64,000 bases of DNA from Stemphylium vesicarium (GCA_004380135.1 QXCR01000107.1:37674-101673), one strand, 5' to 3'; positions 21,687 to 33,999 are shown, numbered from the stretch's first letter. Made by a program: numbers and translations. Notes: a model not told the origin generated them from the letters alone.

Positions 21687-24227
21687 TCAAAACTCCATCT
21701 CCTCTCCCCTCGCCGCCTCCCCAGCATACCGCTCATCCGCAAGCAACAACTCCAAAATCGCATCCAGCAACTCCTTGTGCAAGCCCCTCCCCTGCAGCGC
21801 CCTGACCTTGTTCAGCACCGGCTCGCCATTATTGACACAGTTCCAGTAATCCCATTTCTTGTCCATTTCAATCCACGCCTTGTCGATGATGTCCCAGATC
21901 TTGGGGTTGGGGTCGAGGACGTCGAGTTGCGGGCCACTGCTTCCTCCACCACTGCTACCACTCCCAGCGGTAGCGCAGAGCTCAATGTGAATCGTATGCG
22001 ACGTGGGCACTGCATCGAGCACAATAAGCGTGCCATTACTCACATGCTCAATCGTAAAAGAGAGAGATTTGGCATTCTTCTTCGTAGTCGGGGACGTAGT
22101 AATGCAGCGAATTTCCTTGTCCTTTTTCGGCGTGTGCGCCAGGAGACGAACCTTCCACGTCCTGTTCCTAGGCACAGCCGTGTTTTCAGGCGCCGTGGGA
22201 CCAATTTTGATGACGCCCGTGGATTGCTTGTAGGTAATGGGTGTGTGAGCGAAACGCACGGTTTCGTCGGCGGATTCCTCGTGGCCGTCGTCGGTGATGA
22301 TGGAGAAGCCGCCGTCGTCGACGACATGGCCGGTGCCGTCGTCTTCGACGAGCGTGAAGGAGCCGTCTGCACCCACTGCGAGGAGTATCTCGAGGCCTTC
22401 TGGGTTCGGGGACCCGGATTTCGGGCGGTAGGCGGCGTCCAGCGGGATGATGGAACCTTCCTTGGCGAGTACGGGGACGACGTTTAGGGGCCGGTGGATG
22501 CTGAGCTCGCCGGCGCGGTTATACACGACGCCCGTGAAGATGTCGACGTAGCGTCCCTCGGGGAGCCAGATCTTTTCTGCGCCGAGATGCGTAGTCTTGT
22601 CGCGTGGTTGGGTGATGGGCGCGACGATCATTTCAGATCCGAAGCGGAATTGGTTGGGGACGTTGTACGCTTCATCGCTCTCGGGGTAGTCCCAGTACAT
22701 GGGTTGGACGAGTGGTTCGTCGTCACTAGCACTTCGTGCATTCATGGTGTACAGGTATGGGATTAGGCGGTGGCGGAATCGCAGAGTGTCTTCGACAATG
22801 ACACGCGCCTCTTCGTTGAAACGCCATGGTTCGCGAGTGTTGAAGGGGTTGTTATCGGAGTGCAAGCGCAGGATGGGCGACCAGCAGCCAAGTTGTACCC
22901 ATCGTGTGTATAGCTCGTCGTTCTTGTAGCCATGGGTGTGGCCTCCGATATCATTGCTCCACCATCCGTATCCGATGTTGGACGCAGTAGCCGTGAACTC
23001 TGGTTGGAAGTGCAAGCTTTCCCAGGTGATGATTGCGTCACCCGAGAACCCGATCTGGTAGCGCTGAGCACCTGGACCACCGAAACGGGACAAGATCAAA
23101 GGACGCTGAGAGCCACGGCCGCTGTCGAGGAAGTGGAAGTGGTTGAGCACCCAGAGCGGATCTACACCCGGAATCTTGGATGTGTTGCCTTGCTGCCAGT
23201 CGACCCACCAGAAGTCAACGCCTCGCTCTTCGTGTTGGTGATGTACAATGTCGAAGTAGGCATCCATGAACTTCTTGTCCGTGCAGTCGAATGGGATTGT
23301 CTGTTTAGACGCTGGATCAATTCCAAGGTACTTGGCGACCTCGGGGTATTGTGCCTCGAACGGCCTGAAACCGTCTGCTGGATGCAAGTTGAGCGTCAAC
23401 TTCATACCACGGTCGTGGAGCTTCTTCATAAAGGCGTCTGGATCAGGGAAGAGCTTCTTGTTCCACGTGTATCCGGTCCAGCCGTTGTAACCGCCAGGAA
23501 TATCCCATACCAAATGCCAGTCCATGTCCACAACAGCAACGTTCATGGGCACATCGTCCCTGTCGAAATGGTCGTGTAGCTCGAGATATTCCTTCTCGTC
23601 GTATGCATGGTATCGACTCCACCAGTTGCCCATTGCGTATCGTGGCAGAAGAGGCTGGCTCCCGGAGACGGCATAGAAAGCGCGCATGGCCTCACGATAG
23701 TCGCGGCCATACATGAAGATGTACTGGTCGGTCCTATCGCCACTCCTGCGGCCTGCAATCCATCCGTTGTCTTCGAAGAGCATGGACTTGGTGTCATCCA
23801 AGGGTGCCATGCCCTCTCTCGACAGCACACCAGGGCCCAGCTCTGTCCTGCCATTGACCCTGTCCAACGTGCGTGTGGTACCACCCAAGTTTGAAACCTG
23901 CTGCCCATATATCCATGTGCCTGTTACATCCCCCTTCAAATGTATCTTGAAGCCATCGGGACTGAACTTCTTCTTGTCGTAGACGACGTGGAAACGCTTG
24001 GTTACAATCTCGATGCCGTGGCCTCTGTCCCAGACATAAAAGTCGGGGACAGCCAATTTGCGGTTTATAGCAAAGGTACTGGCGCGGTCTTCGAAGCGAC
24101 CGTCCTCGGCCCACTCGAAGCGGAGCAGACCATCGGTGAGGATGGTGAAGCGGTACTTGTCGCCCGCGACAATTGCATCAGGGTGCGCGACCGGGCGCGT
24201 CTTGAAGTCGTAGCGCGCTTTCGACAT
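21687..24227 (-). CDS. GH31 family alpha-glucosidase, no signal peptide
   Basis: Single-exon 846-aa glycoside hydrolase of family 31, probably acting on alpha-linked glucosides. The N-terminal beta-sandwich (about 1-200) is followed by the TIM barrel: LLPRYAMGNWWSRYHAYDEK, VDMDWHLVWDIPGGYNGWTG, FWWVDWQQGNTS with the nucleophile Asp at about 344, and IGFSGDAIITWESL with the acid/base Asp at about 396. Downstream come NDIGGHTHG, RHRLIPYLYTM, YWDYPESDEAYNVPNQF and FGSEMIVAPIT. The C-terminal part is beta-rich. No signal peptide or membrane helix: it starts MSKARYDFKTRPVAHPDAIV. A cytosolic role in turnover of glycogen or internal oligosaccharides is therefore inferred. No intron is needed, unusual for this window. 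Confidence 0.92.
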   Translation of the reverse strand: MSKARYDFKTRPVAHPDAIVAGDKYRFTILTDGLLRFEWAEDGRFEDRASTFAINRKLAVPDFYVWDRGHGIEIVTKRFHVVYDKKKFSPDGFKIHLKGDVTGTWIYGQQVSNLGGTTRTLDRVNGRTELGPGVLSREGMAPLDDTKSMLFEDNGWIAGRRSGDRTDQYIFMYGRDYREAMRAFYAVSGSQPLLPRYAMGNWWSRYHAYDEKEYLELHDHFDRDDVPMNVAVVDMDWHLVWDIPGGYNGWTGYTWNKKLFPDPDAFMKKLHDRGMKLTLNLHPADGFRPFEAQYPEVAKYLGIDPASKQTIPFDCTDKKFMDAYFDIVHHQHEERGVDFWWVDWQQGNTSKIPGVDPLWVLNHFHFLDSGRGSQRPLILSRFGGPGAQRYQIGFSGDAIITWESLHFQPEFTATASNIGYGWWSNDIGGHTHGYKNDELYTRWVQLGCWSPILRLHSDNNPFNTREPWRFNEEARVIVEDTLRFRHRLIPYLYTMNARSASDDEPLVQPMYWDYPESDEAYNVPNQFRFGSEMIVAPITQPRDKTTHLGAEKIWLPEGRYVDIFTGVVYNRAGELSIHRPLNVVPVLAKEGSIIPLDAAYRPKSGSPNPEGLEILLAVGADGSFTLVEDDGTGHVVDDGGFSIITDDGHEESADETVRFAHTPITYKQSTGVIKIGPTAPENTAVPRNRTWKVRLLAHTPKKDKEIRCITTSPTTKKNAKSLSFTIEHVSNGTLIVLDAVPTSHTIHIELCATAGSGSSGGGSSGPQLDVLDPNPKIWDIIDKAWIEMDKKWDYWNCVNNGEPVLNKVRALQGRGLHKELLDAILELLLADERYAGEAARGEEMEF

Positions 24228-26259
24228 GGCTCTTCAATAACAGACAAGACAGTGTAAAGTGATGCCTCTTGTCTTCGCCCTCGAGAGCTTTCGTAGCACA
24301 GCGGGGCGCAGCCACAGCTGGCGGGTCCATCATCTTAAGCAAGTCCGGGGAAAAGAAGCTCGGACGACGTGCCTGACTAAGGGAACCGATGATGGCACCA
24401 CGCGCGTGACCTCGGCCTAGTGGGAACGATGGGCCTTTCATGGCCGGAGACCCTGGAAGGAATGTCAGGCGATCGGTCTTCTTGCCTTGGCCAGCACACC
24501 CTCTCCATAGTGAACCACTGGGGAAGAACGGCATGTCTGGATGGTGTTACGAAATCGACGTGTGGAGTGGACACGCGCCCGCGTCATTTGAACCCGGAGA
24601 AATATTTAGTCTATGCAGGGTGCGCTGCAGGGTGACTGCAAGCAACCGCGGGGGAGTCGCGATAAACCTCGCACTGCATGTGAAGACACATCTGTACTAC
24701 GCATTTACTTTGTGTCGTGCAGTTCGTGCAGTCAACGTCCACGGCCAGATGCCAGAATGAAGGCTACCTCAGGCATTATCGGGAACGATACCATCTATAG
24801 GTCCGAGGTGGAAGGACCTATTTGGGTAGTCGCAGCACCAAACTTTATCGTGCTTTTGAACACCACCCCATGATATTATGGTAGCTTTTTCAGCACACCT
24901 TCCTTCTCTAGCTGTGTATCTGAGCTAGTCCAAGGCATCCGGCCCCGATCAGAAAATTCGGGGTGGCAGACATCGCGCTTGCGCATCTCATCCTACAGGT
25001 ATGCATGCTAGGTATCGTTCCTCTTTGTTGAGTGGATGCGCATGACCTTTTTGAGTTCACAGCTGAAGTTGAAGCTACACATTGGAATCATCACTACCCT
25101 CATTCTCTGCGCCCATGACATTCGTATTTCCTCCAAAGGCCTCTATCCATACAAGCGCTAGCAGCTGAGCTTCGAAAACCGTTGTATACTCCGACATCAT
25201 CTAACCTGGCCGATTAGGACTCCGAAACCATGAAGCTTGGTTCGTTAGACCAAACTGGGTATCCAAATTACTGATCTTAACTTGAAATCTCATATCTGAC
25301 CTAAAGAGCCTTGTCTGCTCATCGTCTGCAGATAAGATGTATTGCAAAAGGTCGCTCGCTGCCTAGCAGCAGAGGGCCAATTGTTGTGTCTGAAACCCTA
25401 TTTTCGCTACGGGAGATGGATTTCGTTGACAGGAAAGCCTGGCTTCAGGAACTTCTCTCAACGATGTGATTGATGTCGAAAATATTACACCGAGACGATT
25501 TACATGATGCTCGAGGTAGCATCACATGCTCTTGGCTACATGAGCTGTATGCTTGCTTTTCCCTATCGGTGGGCGTAAAACGCTTGGCTACTACCGAGGT
25601 AAGTGGACATTTGTGGGGTGTGACAATGGCGGTGTAACACATGGCTCGTACTGCATGTAGGCATGAGGAGGCAGTTGACGCAGTGCATCGGTCTGACATC
25701 TTAGAGTTCAACGTTACCCGCATGCAAAGTAGACAGAAAGTGAGACATTAAATTTCGACACACTCATTACTCGTGCAGAACACGTGGCAAGTCCATGTCG
25801 GAGAAACGATCCGATGACATTTGCTATACAAACATGTACAACAAGAAGCACCTTTCCGCATGGAAAGCCTGTGAGTGAGATCGAGCAACACGTTCCGAAG
25901 GCGGTATCGATTCGTCCTGGTCTCGAGATACCTACCTAGGTGATCAGTGTTAGTGCAAACCAATACCCATGAGGCAACAGACTGCGTTCGCCTTCATTAC
26001 AAGCTAGACATTTCACATCATCATTATCGGTGTACCCTTGCCCGTCGAAGTGAGAAATAGAAGTGTTATGTCCACGTTGAAGGCCCGTTCCATAGGTCTA
26101 GATGTCGTAAAAACGCGCCAGCCCGTAAAACGTATAGCGTGGGTCTGCGGGACCCCGGTTGAGGCTAGCGCGACCGAGATATCAAAAGGCGCTCACAAAA
26201 TCGCTCTGCAGCTCCTTTTGCTTCTTCAATCATTTCGTACCAATTCTACACGCGACAAA
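24228..26259. other. Gene-free 2-kb stretch
   Basis: GH31 promoter, then about 1.5 kb with only short, unrelated open frames, then the promoter of the lipid-droplet hydrolase. No repeat, transposon end, tRNA or conserved peptide recognised. Confidence 0.5.
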
Positions 26260-27395
26260 ATGGCTTCTGTACCGGCTTCGCAAATACATCTCCGCACGCC
26301 ACCAGAGCCTGGAAAGAAAGCCGCGTCCAGGACATACATCATCTACTTCGTCACCGGAAATCCTGGGCTTGTAGAGTACTACCGCACATTCTTAACCCAC
26401 TTATACGGCCTGTTGAGCCAGAACACTGCATCCAACCGCGATGTTGAGTTTCAGGTCTATGGAAGGAGTTTGTCAGGCTTCGAGATGAACAGCGCTGAGA
26501 TCAAAACGATAAAATGGCGCAAAGATCCGCCGTATGGACTGCAAGACCAGATACGGCACTCGGAGGACGAACTGGCCGAGTTGGTAGAAGAAGCCAAAGA
26601 TCAGGGAGCCAAGGACGTGCGAGTCATCTTGCTGGGACATTCTGTCGGCGCATACATCTCGCTGGAGATCATTCGCAGGCTGAGAGCCCATGGCATGGTT
26701 GGTGATGATTTCGAAACACGAGTTGTGGGCGCGATAGGACTGTTCCCTACAGTTGTGGATATTGCGAGGAGTGAGAGTGGAATGAAAGCTGCCGTAAGTA
26801 CATGATCTTTGTAAAGCGCTCCATACGGCCCGCTAACCACGTGATATAGCCTTTCCTCAAGAACTCCAACTTCGCCGTCTTTGCATCGCTTTTTGTCTAC
26901 TTCATAACGATGCTGCTTCCCACATCTCTTCTGGCTACCCTCGTTTCAAAGTTCATGGACTTCCCCGCCGATGCTGCAAACACAACAGCCTCGTTCATCA
27001 AGTCTCCACACGGCATCCAGCAAGCGCTTCACATGGCGCGCGACGAAATGTTCCAAATAGACACCGATATCTGGGATGAAGAAATCTGGGGCGCCTCGGC
27101 GTCCGAGCCACCAACACAGCACCCCCACCCTCGACCAATTTTGCGCTTCTTGTTTGCCCGCAATGATCACTGGGTTGCTGATGCAACGAGGGACACCCTC
27201 ATCCACACTCGCGGCCGGTTCAGCACGGGTAGTGTTGAGGAGGTGGATGGTATGGGCGAGAGCTGGAAGCCAATAATGGAAGTTGACAATCAAGAGGGAT
27301 GGCCGCACGGATTTTGCATCAAGCACGGGGTTCCCGTTGCCGAGAGGGTGGCAGGATATGTCAGGGACATTGTGACGCAAGACATGAAGAGATGA
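26260..27395 (+). CDS. Lipid-droplet-associated hydrolase (LDAH family)
   Basis: Alpha/beta hydrolase of the LDAH/C2orf43 family (yeast YPR147C type), acting on neutral lipids at lipid droplets. Exons 26260-26793 and 26850-27395 (56-nt intron, GTAAGT...ATAG) give 359 aa. Markers: IIYFVTGNPGLVEYYRTFL (the GNPG oxyanion region), YGRSLSGFEMN, the nucleophile elbow LLGHSVGAYISLEI with Ser at about 128, GLFPTVVDIARSESG, and the late GWPHGFCIKHG holding the probable catalytic His. A hydrophobic segment at about 190-210 (FASLFVYFITMLLPTSLLAT) may dip into the droplet surface. The frame is open upstream to 26038, but the ATG at 26260 (MASVPASQIHL) gives the usual N-terminus. Confidence 0.88.
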
Positions 27396-27892
27396 GCAAC
27401 ACGCAATTCCGGCTCTGCAAGGAACCTTGGCATATTCGCCCCTACAATACGCTCTTCGTACTAATGTAAGCATGGAATAAAACGAGCCCTTGTATGTTTC
27501 CTTATGTAAGCCGTGACTACCGAGTAGATGGGTGGTAGTGCCTGCTTCACTCGGACAGGCAGAGTTGATCAATCTCAAACACACTCCGCCGACGCGAGCG
27601 ACTACCAGCGTCGATCATACCTAGGCACCCCCTTACATCAACGCCACTCGGGGTATGCATAGAGCAGATACACGTAAGCGCCGAGAAGCGCTCTTGACCG
27701 TCGCGCCCGATTGTTTTCTTTCCTTCCCCACCCCGGCCGGCAGTCACGATGGTCGGGCCTTGTAACCCTACTTCGCACATGCCGATCTGTGGCACAGCAA
27801 AGTTAGTGCGATATCTAGACCCCACCTTACATAGGTAGCCTTCATCTGACCCACTGCGACAGCTCACGCCGTTACGTCTGCCGCCTTTTGAC
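27396..27892. other. Intergenic before the HET pseudogene
   Basis: 3' flank of the LDAH-type gene and former promoter of the HET-domain gene. A minus-strand ORF reaching into the next gene looks like a shadow. Nothing else seen. Confidence 0.5.
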
Positions 27893-30009
27893 ATGAAGCG
27901 GACGAGCTCTCCATACGACGGGCGCCCTAGGAAACGGCGACGTCCGTCCACATATGAGTCCGAGCGGCTTCCTAAAAACCAGGTGTTTCGCTATCTAGAG
28001 CTACATTCCGGCATCAACGACGAGCCTCTCCGCTGCAGCTTGCGTATTGCCAAGATCAGGCAGCTCGACCCCGATCCCATGAAATCCAGAAGAATTTGGA
28101 AAAAAGACACGAATGACGACCTCGTTGCCGTGTCACACGTCTTGGATAGAGGCAATGAGATTGAGGACCTCTCTGAAACCGTGCCATCGGAGTGGGGAGA
28201 AAGTATTAAGAGTCAATGTATCGAATTTGAAGCGGTCTCATACGTATGGGGAAAAGGCACCAAGAATCAACACATTATTTGCAATGGGGACATTCTGGAA
28301 ATCACGACAAATCTTCACAAAGTACTCCGATGTCTGCGACTGCCTACGGCATCCCGCAGGCTCTGGGTCGATGGCATTTGCATCGATCAAGACAACTTGG
28401 ACGAGAAAGGCCATCAAGTCGCCTTCATGGGGAAGATATACCAGGCAGCGAAGTAGGTCATTATCTATCTGGGGCCGGACAAATAAGGCCATGGACCACG
28501 ATTGCGCTCCTTACTCAAAGACGTCAACGATCAGATCGCATTATACTTGGACTTGACTAGTAAAAGATCATTTTGAATAGTACGTCCGGTACCCGACGAT
28601 TACGATGCTATCCTTACAGATCCACGGTGGGATTGCTACTATCATGTTCTCGGCCAAGATTGGTTCGATCGAGGCGGGATGGTGCGAGAAGTGGCTTCGA
28701 CGCGATGTTGCAACCTCACCTGGGGTTCAAGCGAGATAAACTGGGACCGCTTCATACGCGTGTACATTTGGATGATCAGGTGCGCACCGGGCCCCTACTT
28801 TGATTTCAACATCCATACGCGCGCGATAGATTTGCACTTTTCTGCATATCAGAGGAGCCATGTGGACTGGGTGAAGTCTTTCTACACCAATCAAGACCTT
28901 GAGACGTATTCCTTGCTACGAGATCTCGAGTTTGGAAAACCCTTACAGCTTTCAGACCTGCGCGATCGAATACACGCCTTTCTCGAGCTCCTGAGATCTC
29001 CCAAGATTCATATCGACATACGACCTGATTACAACCTACCTCATCTCGAAGTCTATTGGCGATTCGCCTGCCAAAATCTTAAATTCTTTAAAACCGTTCA
29101 TATACTGGACTATATCGCTCACAAAAATGGCGTGATTGAAGAAAGCATACCATCATGGGCCCCTCATTGGGATATCTTAGACGCAGCCATGTTGGCACAC
29201 AAGAGTATGAAAGATTCCGGAGGGGCTTCCTCCCACCACGGCTTATTAGAAATGGTCGACAACAGCGTACTGAAAGTCCCGGCCGCGGTTTTCAATGACA
29301 CCATGCGGTATATTTCAGACGTCTTCACACCCCACTCGCAAACTTTGGAGGCGTTTGGTAGATTATGGAACGCCACTAGCGCCGCAACCGAAAAGTCACC
29401 ATATCCCCCTGAGCGCAGATTGGAGGCATTCCTGACTGCACTTTGTGTCGGCGCAGTAAGGGGGAACTGGACGGAATGGCCACAGTCCGCAACAAGCAAT
29501 TCAATCTGGACTCTGTCAAAGACCCACTTACCTATCTAGACAGGAGTTAAACTTATATAGGAAACTGCTAGGCCTAAAGAGGTAATCAATCAATCCAATC
29601 TGAACCTTCTAGGACCCACTTAATTGATTGTTGCGGAGTCTGGGAATGGCGAGGATCAAGAGCAGCATTCGTACTTGATCCCCGGTTTCTACGAGAGGTA
29701 TTAGGTTCCAGTGGGCGCTTACTTCCGCCACAATCTACGCTAGTCACAGACCAAGATTCGGAGTTATTCCTCAACTGTGTTAAAGGTCATACAAGAGGAA
29801 GGAGGTTCATCGTCACCGAGCGCGGCTACATGGGCCTGGCTCCGGCTGCAGCTCAGCTCCGCGACGCGTCTGCAATGATCTTCGGTTGCAGAACACCGTG
29901 TCTATTGCGAAAAACCGAACACGCAGATAGCTCATACACCTTTCTCGGCGGGACCTGCCTTGTGAGCAAGGCATCTCACGAGATCAAAGGGGTACGGGTT
30001 TGTCTTTGA
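27893..30009 (+). pseudogene. Decayed HET-domain gene
   Basis: A HET (heterokaryon incompatibility) domain protein gene that can no longer be read through. From ATG 27893 the frame is open to a TAG at 28454. It covers the first HET-domain blocks: FEAVSYVWGKG, VLRCLRLPTASRRLWVDGIC, IDQDNLDEKGHQVAFMGKIY. The same frame continues as VIIYLGPD, then TAA at 28484, and TGA at 28574, then DWFDRGGMVREVA and a long C-terminal region to a TAG at about 29537. The recognisable C-terminal part (WRGSRAAFVLDPRF, VKGHTRGRRFIVTERGYMGL, end at 30009) lies in another frame, so there is at least one frameshift or lost splice between about 29540 and 29620. No intron rescues the first stops because the HET motif runs across them. 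Confidence 0.8.
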
Positions 30010-30920
30010 GCGTATCCTGGGCTCGACGAGAGGGGAGATGGAATGGAGAAGCTGGGATGTCCAAGTGAAGGAGATTTCTTTACGTTGAAGCCTTGTCTGC
30101 GATAAGGTGCTTTCAAGGAGAAAAGATGGGATGGCAATGTATTAAATGGGCTGCGGGCTTGGGCTGGGGTGTCATTCTTGCTCTATCCCTGAATTTACAA
30201 CGCTGTGGCATGAGGGGGTAGAAACAGTATTAGTGCTATACCCGGTACCTGGATCTAGGTCTAGAGGTTCCCGGTATGGGGATGGCCAGTAGCAAATGAT
30301 TCACATTCACAGCAAAGGCTCACACTATAATCATAGACCACACTGTGTCATATTGCCTAGCAGTTGAGTCCAAGGTCTTGGGTTATAATACCTCTTCTGC
30401 ATTGTATTACTATTACAACTCTATTTGCGTTGTCAAAATCTGCCGCTGCGGTGTTAGAGTCACTAATAGAGAAACTTAAAACCTGTCTTTAGCAAAAGAC
30501 TGGGGAGAGAGAGGAGAGATGGCTTGACGGTAAAGAGAAAATCTAGGAGTAGGAGAAAGTGCTAGATGGATAAAGGGGAAAAAGACGGGGAATAAAAATG
30601 GTAAGCAAAACAAGTCTAGTTGGGGGTACTGACACAAATATCATATGCTCTTCCCCCCCCCCAATTCCCTAATCGAGGGACAGAAAAAAGAAAAGTAGGA
30701 CACCGACGTCAAACGCACGATAGTCTACGTTTCCCCTTTAGACAAATCAGGTAACTGGTTGGGTATCACTCTTATTATTATTCCTCTACAAAAATAATCC
30801 CATCACAAGCTCACGACAAAAGTGTCTCCCACATCATCTATCTAGCACATAAGACATGTTTCTTCCAGCCTACAGCAACATGATAACCGCGTATAACATG
30901 CCCCAAGACTCGGGGGATAT
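30010..30920. other. AT-rich intergenic stretch
   Basis: 911 bp between the HET pseudogene and the 5-phosphatase 3' end. Comparatively AT-rich with a poly-C run near 30651-30662. No ORF, terminal repeat or RNA gene recognised. Confidence 0.5.
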
Positions 30921-33900
30921 CTATCTCTCATTTTCCCTCAGAAAGAGTTCCAAAACACCAACCATTCTCTCTTTCCTCACCGCCTTCTCCCTCTCCCTCC
31001 CCCCATCCTTCCAGCTAACAAGGCACTCTGCGAAAACAACAGCAAAGTTCCTGACAATCAGTTGGCGGATGGCTACTTCAGGGACTCTACTCAGCGTCTT
31101 CCTCCTAACCTTGGCCTGAGGACTAGACGGCAGGCTCATATCCGCGCTGGCCCTCTTATTACTGCTACTATCTTCCGGCCGCGGTTTCGATGCCTCAGTA
31201 ATCTGGTTTGCGATATTCTGGAGGAATGAAAGGATAAGAAGAAAGGTAGCGTTGTGATTTGGGGCCGAAGCGAGGATTTCCAGGACAGTCATCTTGTCGT
31301 CTTCGGGTGCGGTGGGGGCTGTAGCTTTCTCGCGGCGGATAAGCGCTTCTTCGAGTTTCTCCCACAGACTCTTTGTTATGACGCCGTCTGTGAGGCTGGA
31401 GAGGAAGGTGATGAGAGCTTCAGCGAGGACTTGTACGCGCTCTGTGCTGCGGGTCTCGGGGTAGAAGGCGTCGGAGAAGGGGGTATCGCAGTCGAGCGCA
31501 TCGTAGACTTGTGCTAGTTCATCTTCTCTTTCGTCTCTCGAGCTGTTTCGTCCTTGGACAAAGGGCCAGCCGGCGTTGTCTTGCCAGGGCGCGCGTTCCC
31601 CTTGGCTCTTGGTCATGTCCCATTCGGCGAGCGTGCGTTCCGTCAGGTCTTCTATCGCCTCGGTCAGCCGAAATATTTCGCGGGGCACGCTCCATTTTAC
31701 CTCGCCGCGGGCTGGGACCTGGTGCTGCAGCTTTCGGATGCCGCCTTCTGGGATCTTGATCAGCTTGTCGATGGATCGCGTGAGCGCAGAGGGTAGCCAG
31801 TGGGCGCGTATGGGCAGGAAATGGTCTCGGCCGTTCTCGACGCGCAGGACGAGGACTTCGTCTAGCATGGAGTCGCCTTCATTCAGGTCGCGTACGGATG
31901 ACAGGTTTTCGATCTTGAGCTTCAGTTCGATGTTCAGGACGTCTGCGGGGGCGAGTGTGAAGTGCTGGTGAATGTCATCCGGCTTTGGCTTGTCAATCTT
32001 GTCCTGCTCTCTATCGAATGTGACGCTGAGCCAAGGCGGGAAGGGGCCAGCGGGCTGATCCTTCTCTACTGGGCGATCTGCGAGCCCGAATGTAGCAGGA
32101 ACACGCCCAGTGTTGGCAATGGTCACGTTGCGCCGGTAGGACTTGGCGAACTTGACTTCACCAAAGTCGACTCCTTCAAAGGCGCTATCAGTTTTGTGCT
32201 CTTCGCCGGGCGACGACGAGCCAGTGGCGCGTTCAACAGCTACTGCGATGGAGGGCCGGCCTTCGTTCTCTTGACGGTCTATCTCGCGAGCCACTTCAGC
32301 GTGGATGGCGGTCTTGAGTTCGGGGACAACGGCATCGTATTGCAGCTTGAAGACAGCGTCTAGAGGTTTATGATCGGAGCTGAGCACGCGCATATGGGTG
32401 GTGTAGTATTCGAGTAGCAGTTCGGCCTAAGAGAGTGTGGTCAGTAAGAATTAATGCGCAACAAAACCAATGGAATCGCGTTAGACATACAGACAGATCA
32501 TCTTTCGTCTTGATTGGTTCAGGCTCAGGGTCCTCGTTCTCATCGTAATCGTCGTAGGTATCACCATCCGTGTCTGGGTCGTACTCGTACATGACGTCAA
32601 AGTCTCCTGGAACGTCCATGCCCTTTAACGACATTTCCTCATCCCTCTGACGTGCCGCTTCTCGATCTCTGACCTTTGCCTCGTACTGCAGCCTGGATGC
32701 TCGCGTCCGATATATGATGCGATCACACCAGCTAGGGCAACGGCGCTTTTCACTCGAGTCAAAAACGCCCACCTTGCCAATGTCATACTTGTACGATGGC
32801 AGGAATCTGATAGGGCCCTCTTCCCAACCATCGTGAAAAGCCTTGCCTTCCTTCATCATGCGATGCAATTCATCGTGAGGGAGGAGAGAAGAGATTGTAG
32901 TCTGAAGAGATGCTGGATCCAGCTCATCAGGCATAGGCACGACGGCGGGCGGGTTTTCAGACGAACGCTTGGAGGCGTATCCTGAGTCAGCAGATGTCGA
33001 TGGTCTATCCTCGCTCTCTTCTAAATCCATATTCTTGGTATGTATGGTGAGCAAACGGCGTACATCGTCACCTGGCATGCCTTGGAGACGATAGTTCAGA
33101 TCGCCAAACCAAAAGGCGAAATCTTCGTCACCAAGCCCTTCGCCATTACTCTGCGCTGAGCCCAGGCCTTCTACAATGGGATCAAAGCGCGTCCGAGACT
33201 CGATCTGAGCAGCGTCCCAGTTCCTCCGGTCTAGCGATGCCTTGTCGGATCCAGCAGCAAGATGCGAGTTTATGAAGACAAGTCGGGTGGTCTCGCCTAG
33301 GACTATGCGTGTCGTCACAGCCCCCTTGTTGCCCATGTAGCCCATCAAGCCAGTGCCGACGCTGGTGGTGCTGACACTCTTGATTTGGAGCGCAACTTGT
33401 GGAGAGGCATATATGACCATGAAAAGACCGATCAACTGCTGCTCTGCGACCAGCTTGTAGCCCTTGGGCAGGGCAGCCTCAATCGAGGCCTTCCATTTGT
33501 TGGCGGTGGAAGGATCTGTGTAGGGCCTGAGAGCTTCAGTAGGGGAGGTGATGTCGACAATCTCTTGCAGACCTAGCGCATAGATGTCGACTTCTTCGTC
33601 GCCTGGGACAGCTCCGGCATCGTGGTGGGGCACTGTGGGCGCGCGCGAACTACGTCTTGCTTCCTGGGCGGCGATGGACTCTCTGCCGCCTTTAGCATGA
33701 TAGCCAGGGTCCTCGACTCCCAGGCCGGCCAGGGCCTCTTCGACGCCCTTTCCCTTGATGAACCATTTGCCAATGTCTTGCTCGGTTCCCTTTTGGGCGC
33801 CCGTATTCCAGGAGCCGATCTTGATGCGCACATGTTGCGGTCGTGTGTACTCGGCGCGGCGGTCGTATAGCGCCTGCGAAAGGGAAGTCTGATGGGTGGT

Positions 33901-33999
33901 GATGGACGCTAGGCTCGGGGTACGCGGATCGAGGAATGCGCCAGGAATACTGGCATCCAACCGCTCCGTCGACAGCACGGAAGAAGCTTCGGGCGCCAT
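30921..33999 (-). CDS. Inositol polyphosphate 5-phosphatase, OCRL/INPP5B-like
   Basis: Removes the 5-phosphate of PI(4,5)P2-type lipids at endocytic and Golgi membranes. Exons 33999-32491 and 32426-30921 (64-nt intron, GTATGT...TTAG) give 1,004 aa. The catalytic domain covers about 55-520: KIGSWNTGAQ, YALGLQEIVDI, GYMGNKGAV, FINSHLAAG, motif I FWFGDLNYRL, motif II RCPSWCDRIIYR and, after the intron, SSDHKPLDAVF. An acidic, Ser-rich insert lies within it. Next is an ASH-type beta domain (VDFGEVKFAKSYRRNVTIAN, PPWLSVTFDRE), and last a degenerate RhoGAP-like fold (ALITFLSSLTDGVITKSLWE, ATFLLILSFLQNIA, LIVRNFAVVFAECL) in which the arginine finger is not evident. This order is that of OCRL rather than of the yeast synaptojanins. 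It is divergent from DCP1. Confidence 0.88.

Noticed and set aside
24578..24606. TTTGAACCCGG as a possible reversed B box
   Set aside because: The minus-strand TGGGTTCAAAT-like core is incomplete (CCGGGTTCAAATG lacks the closing CC) and there is no matching A box.
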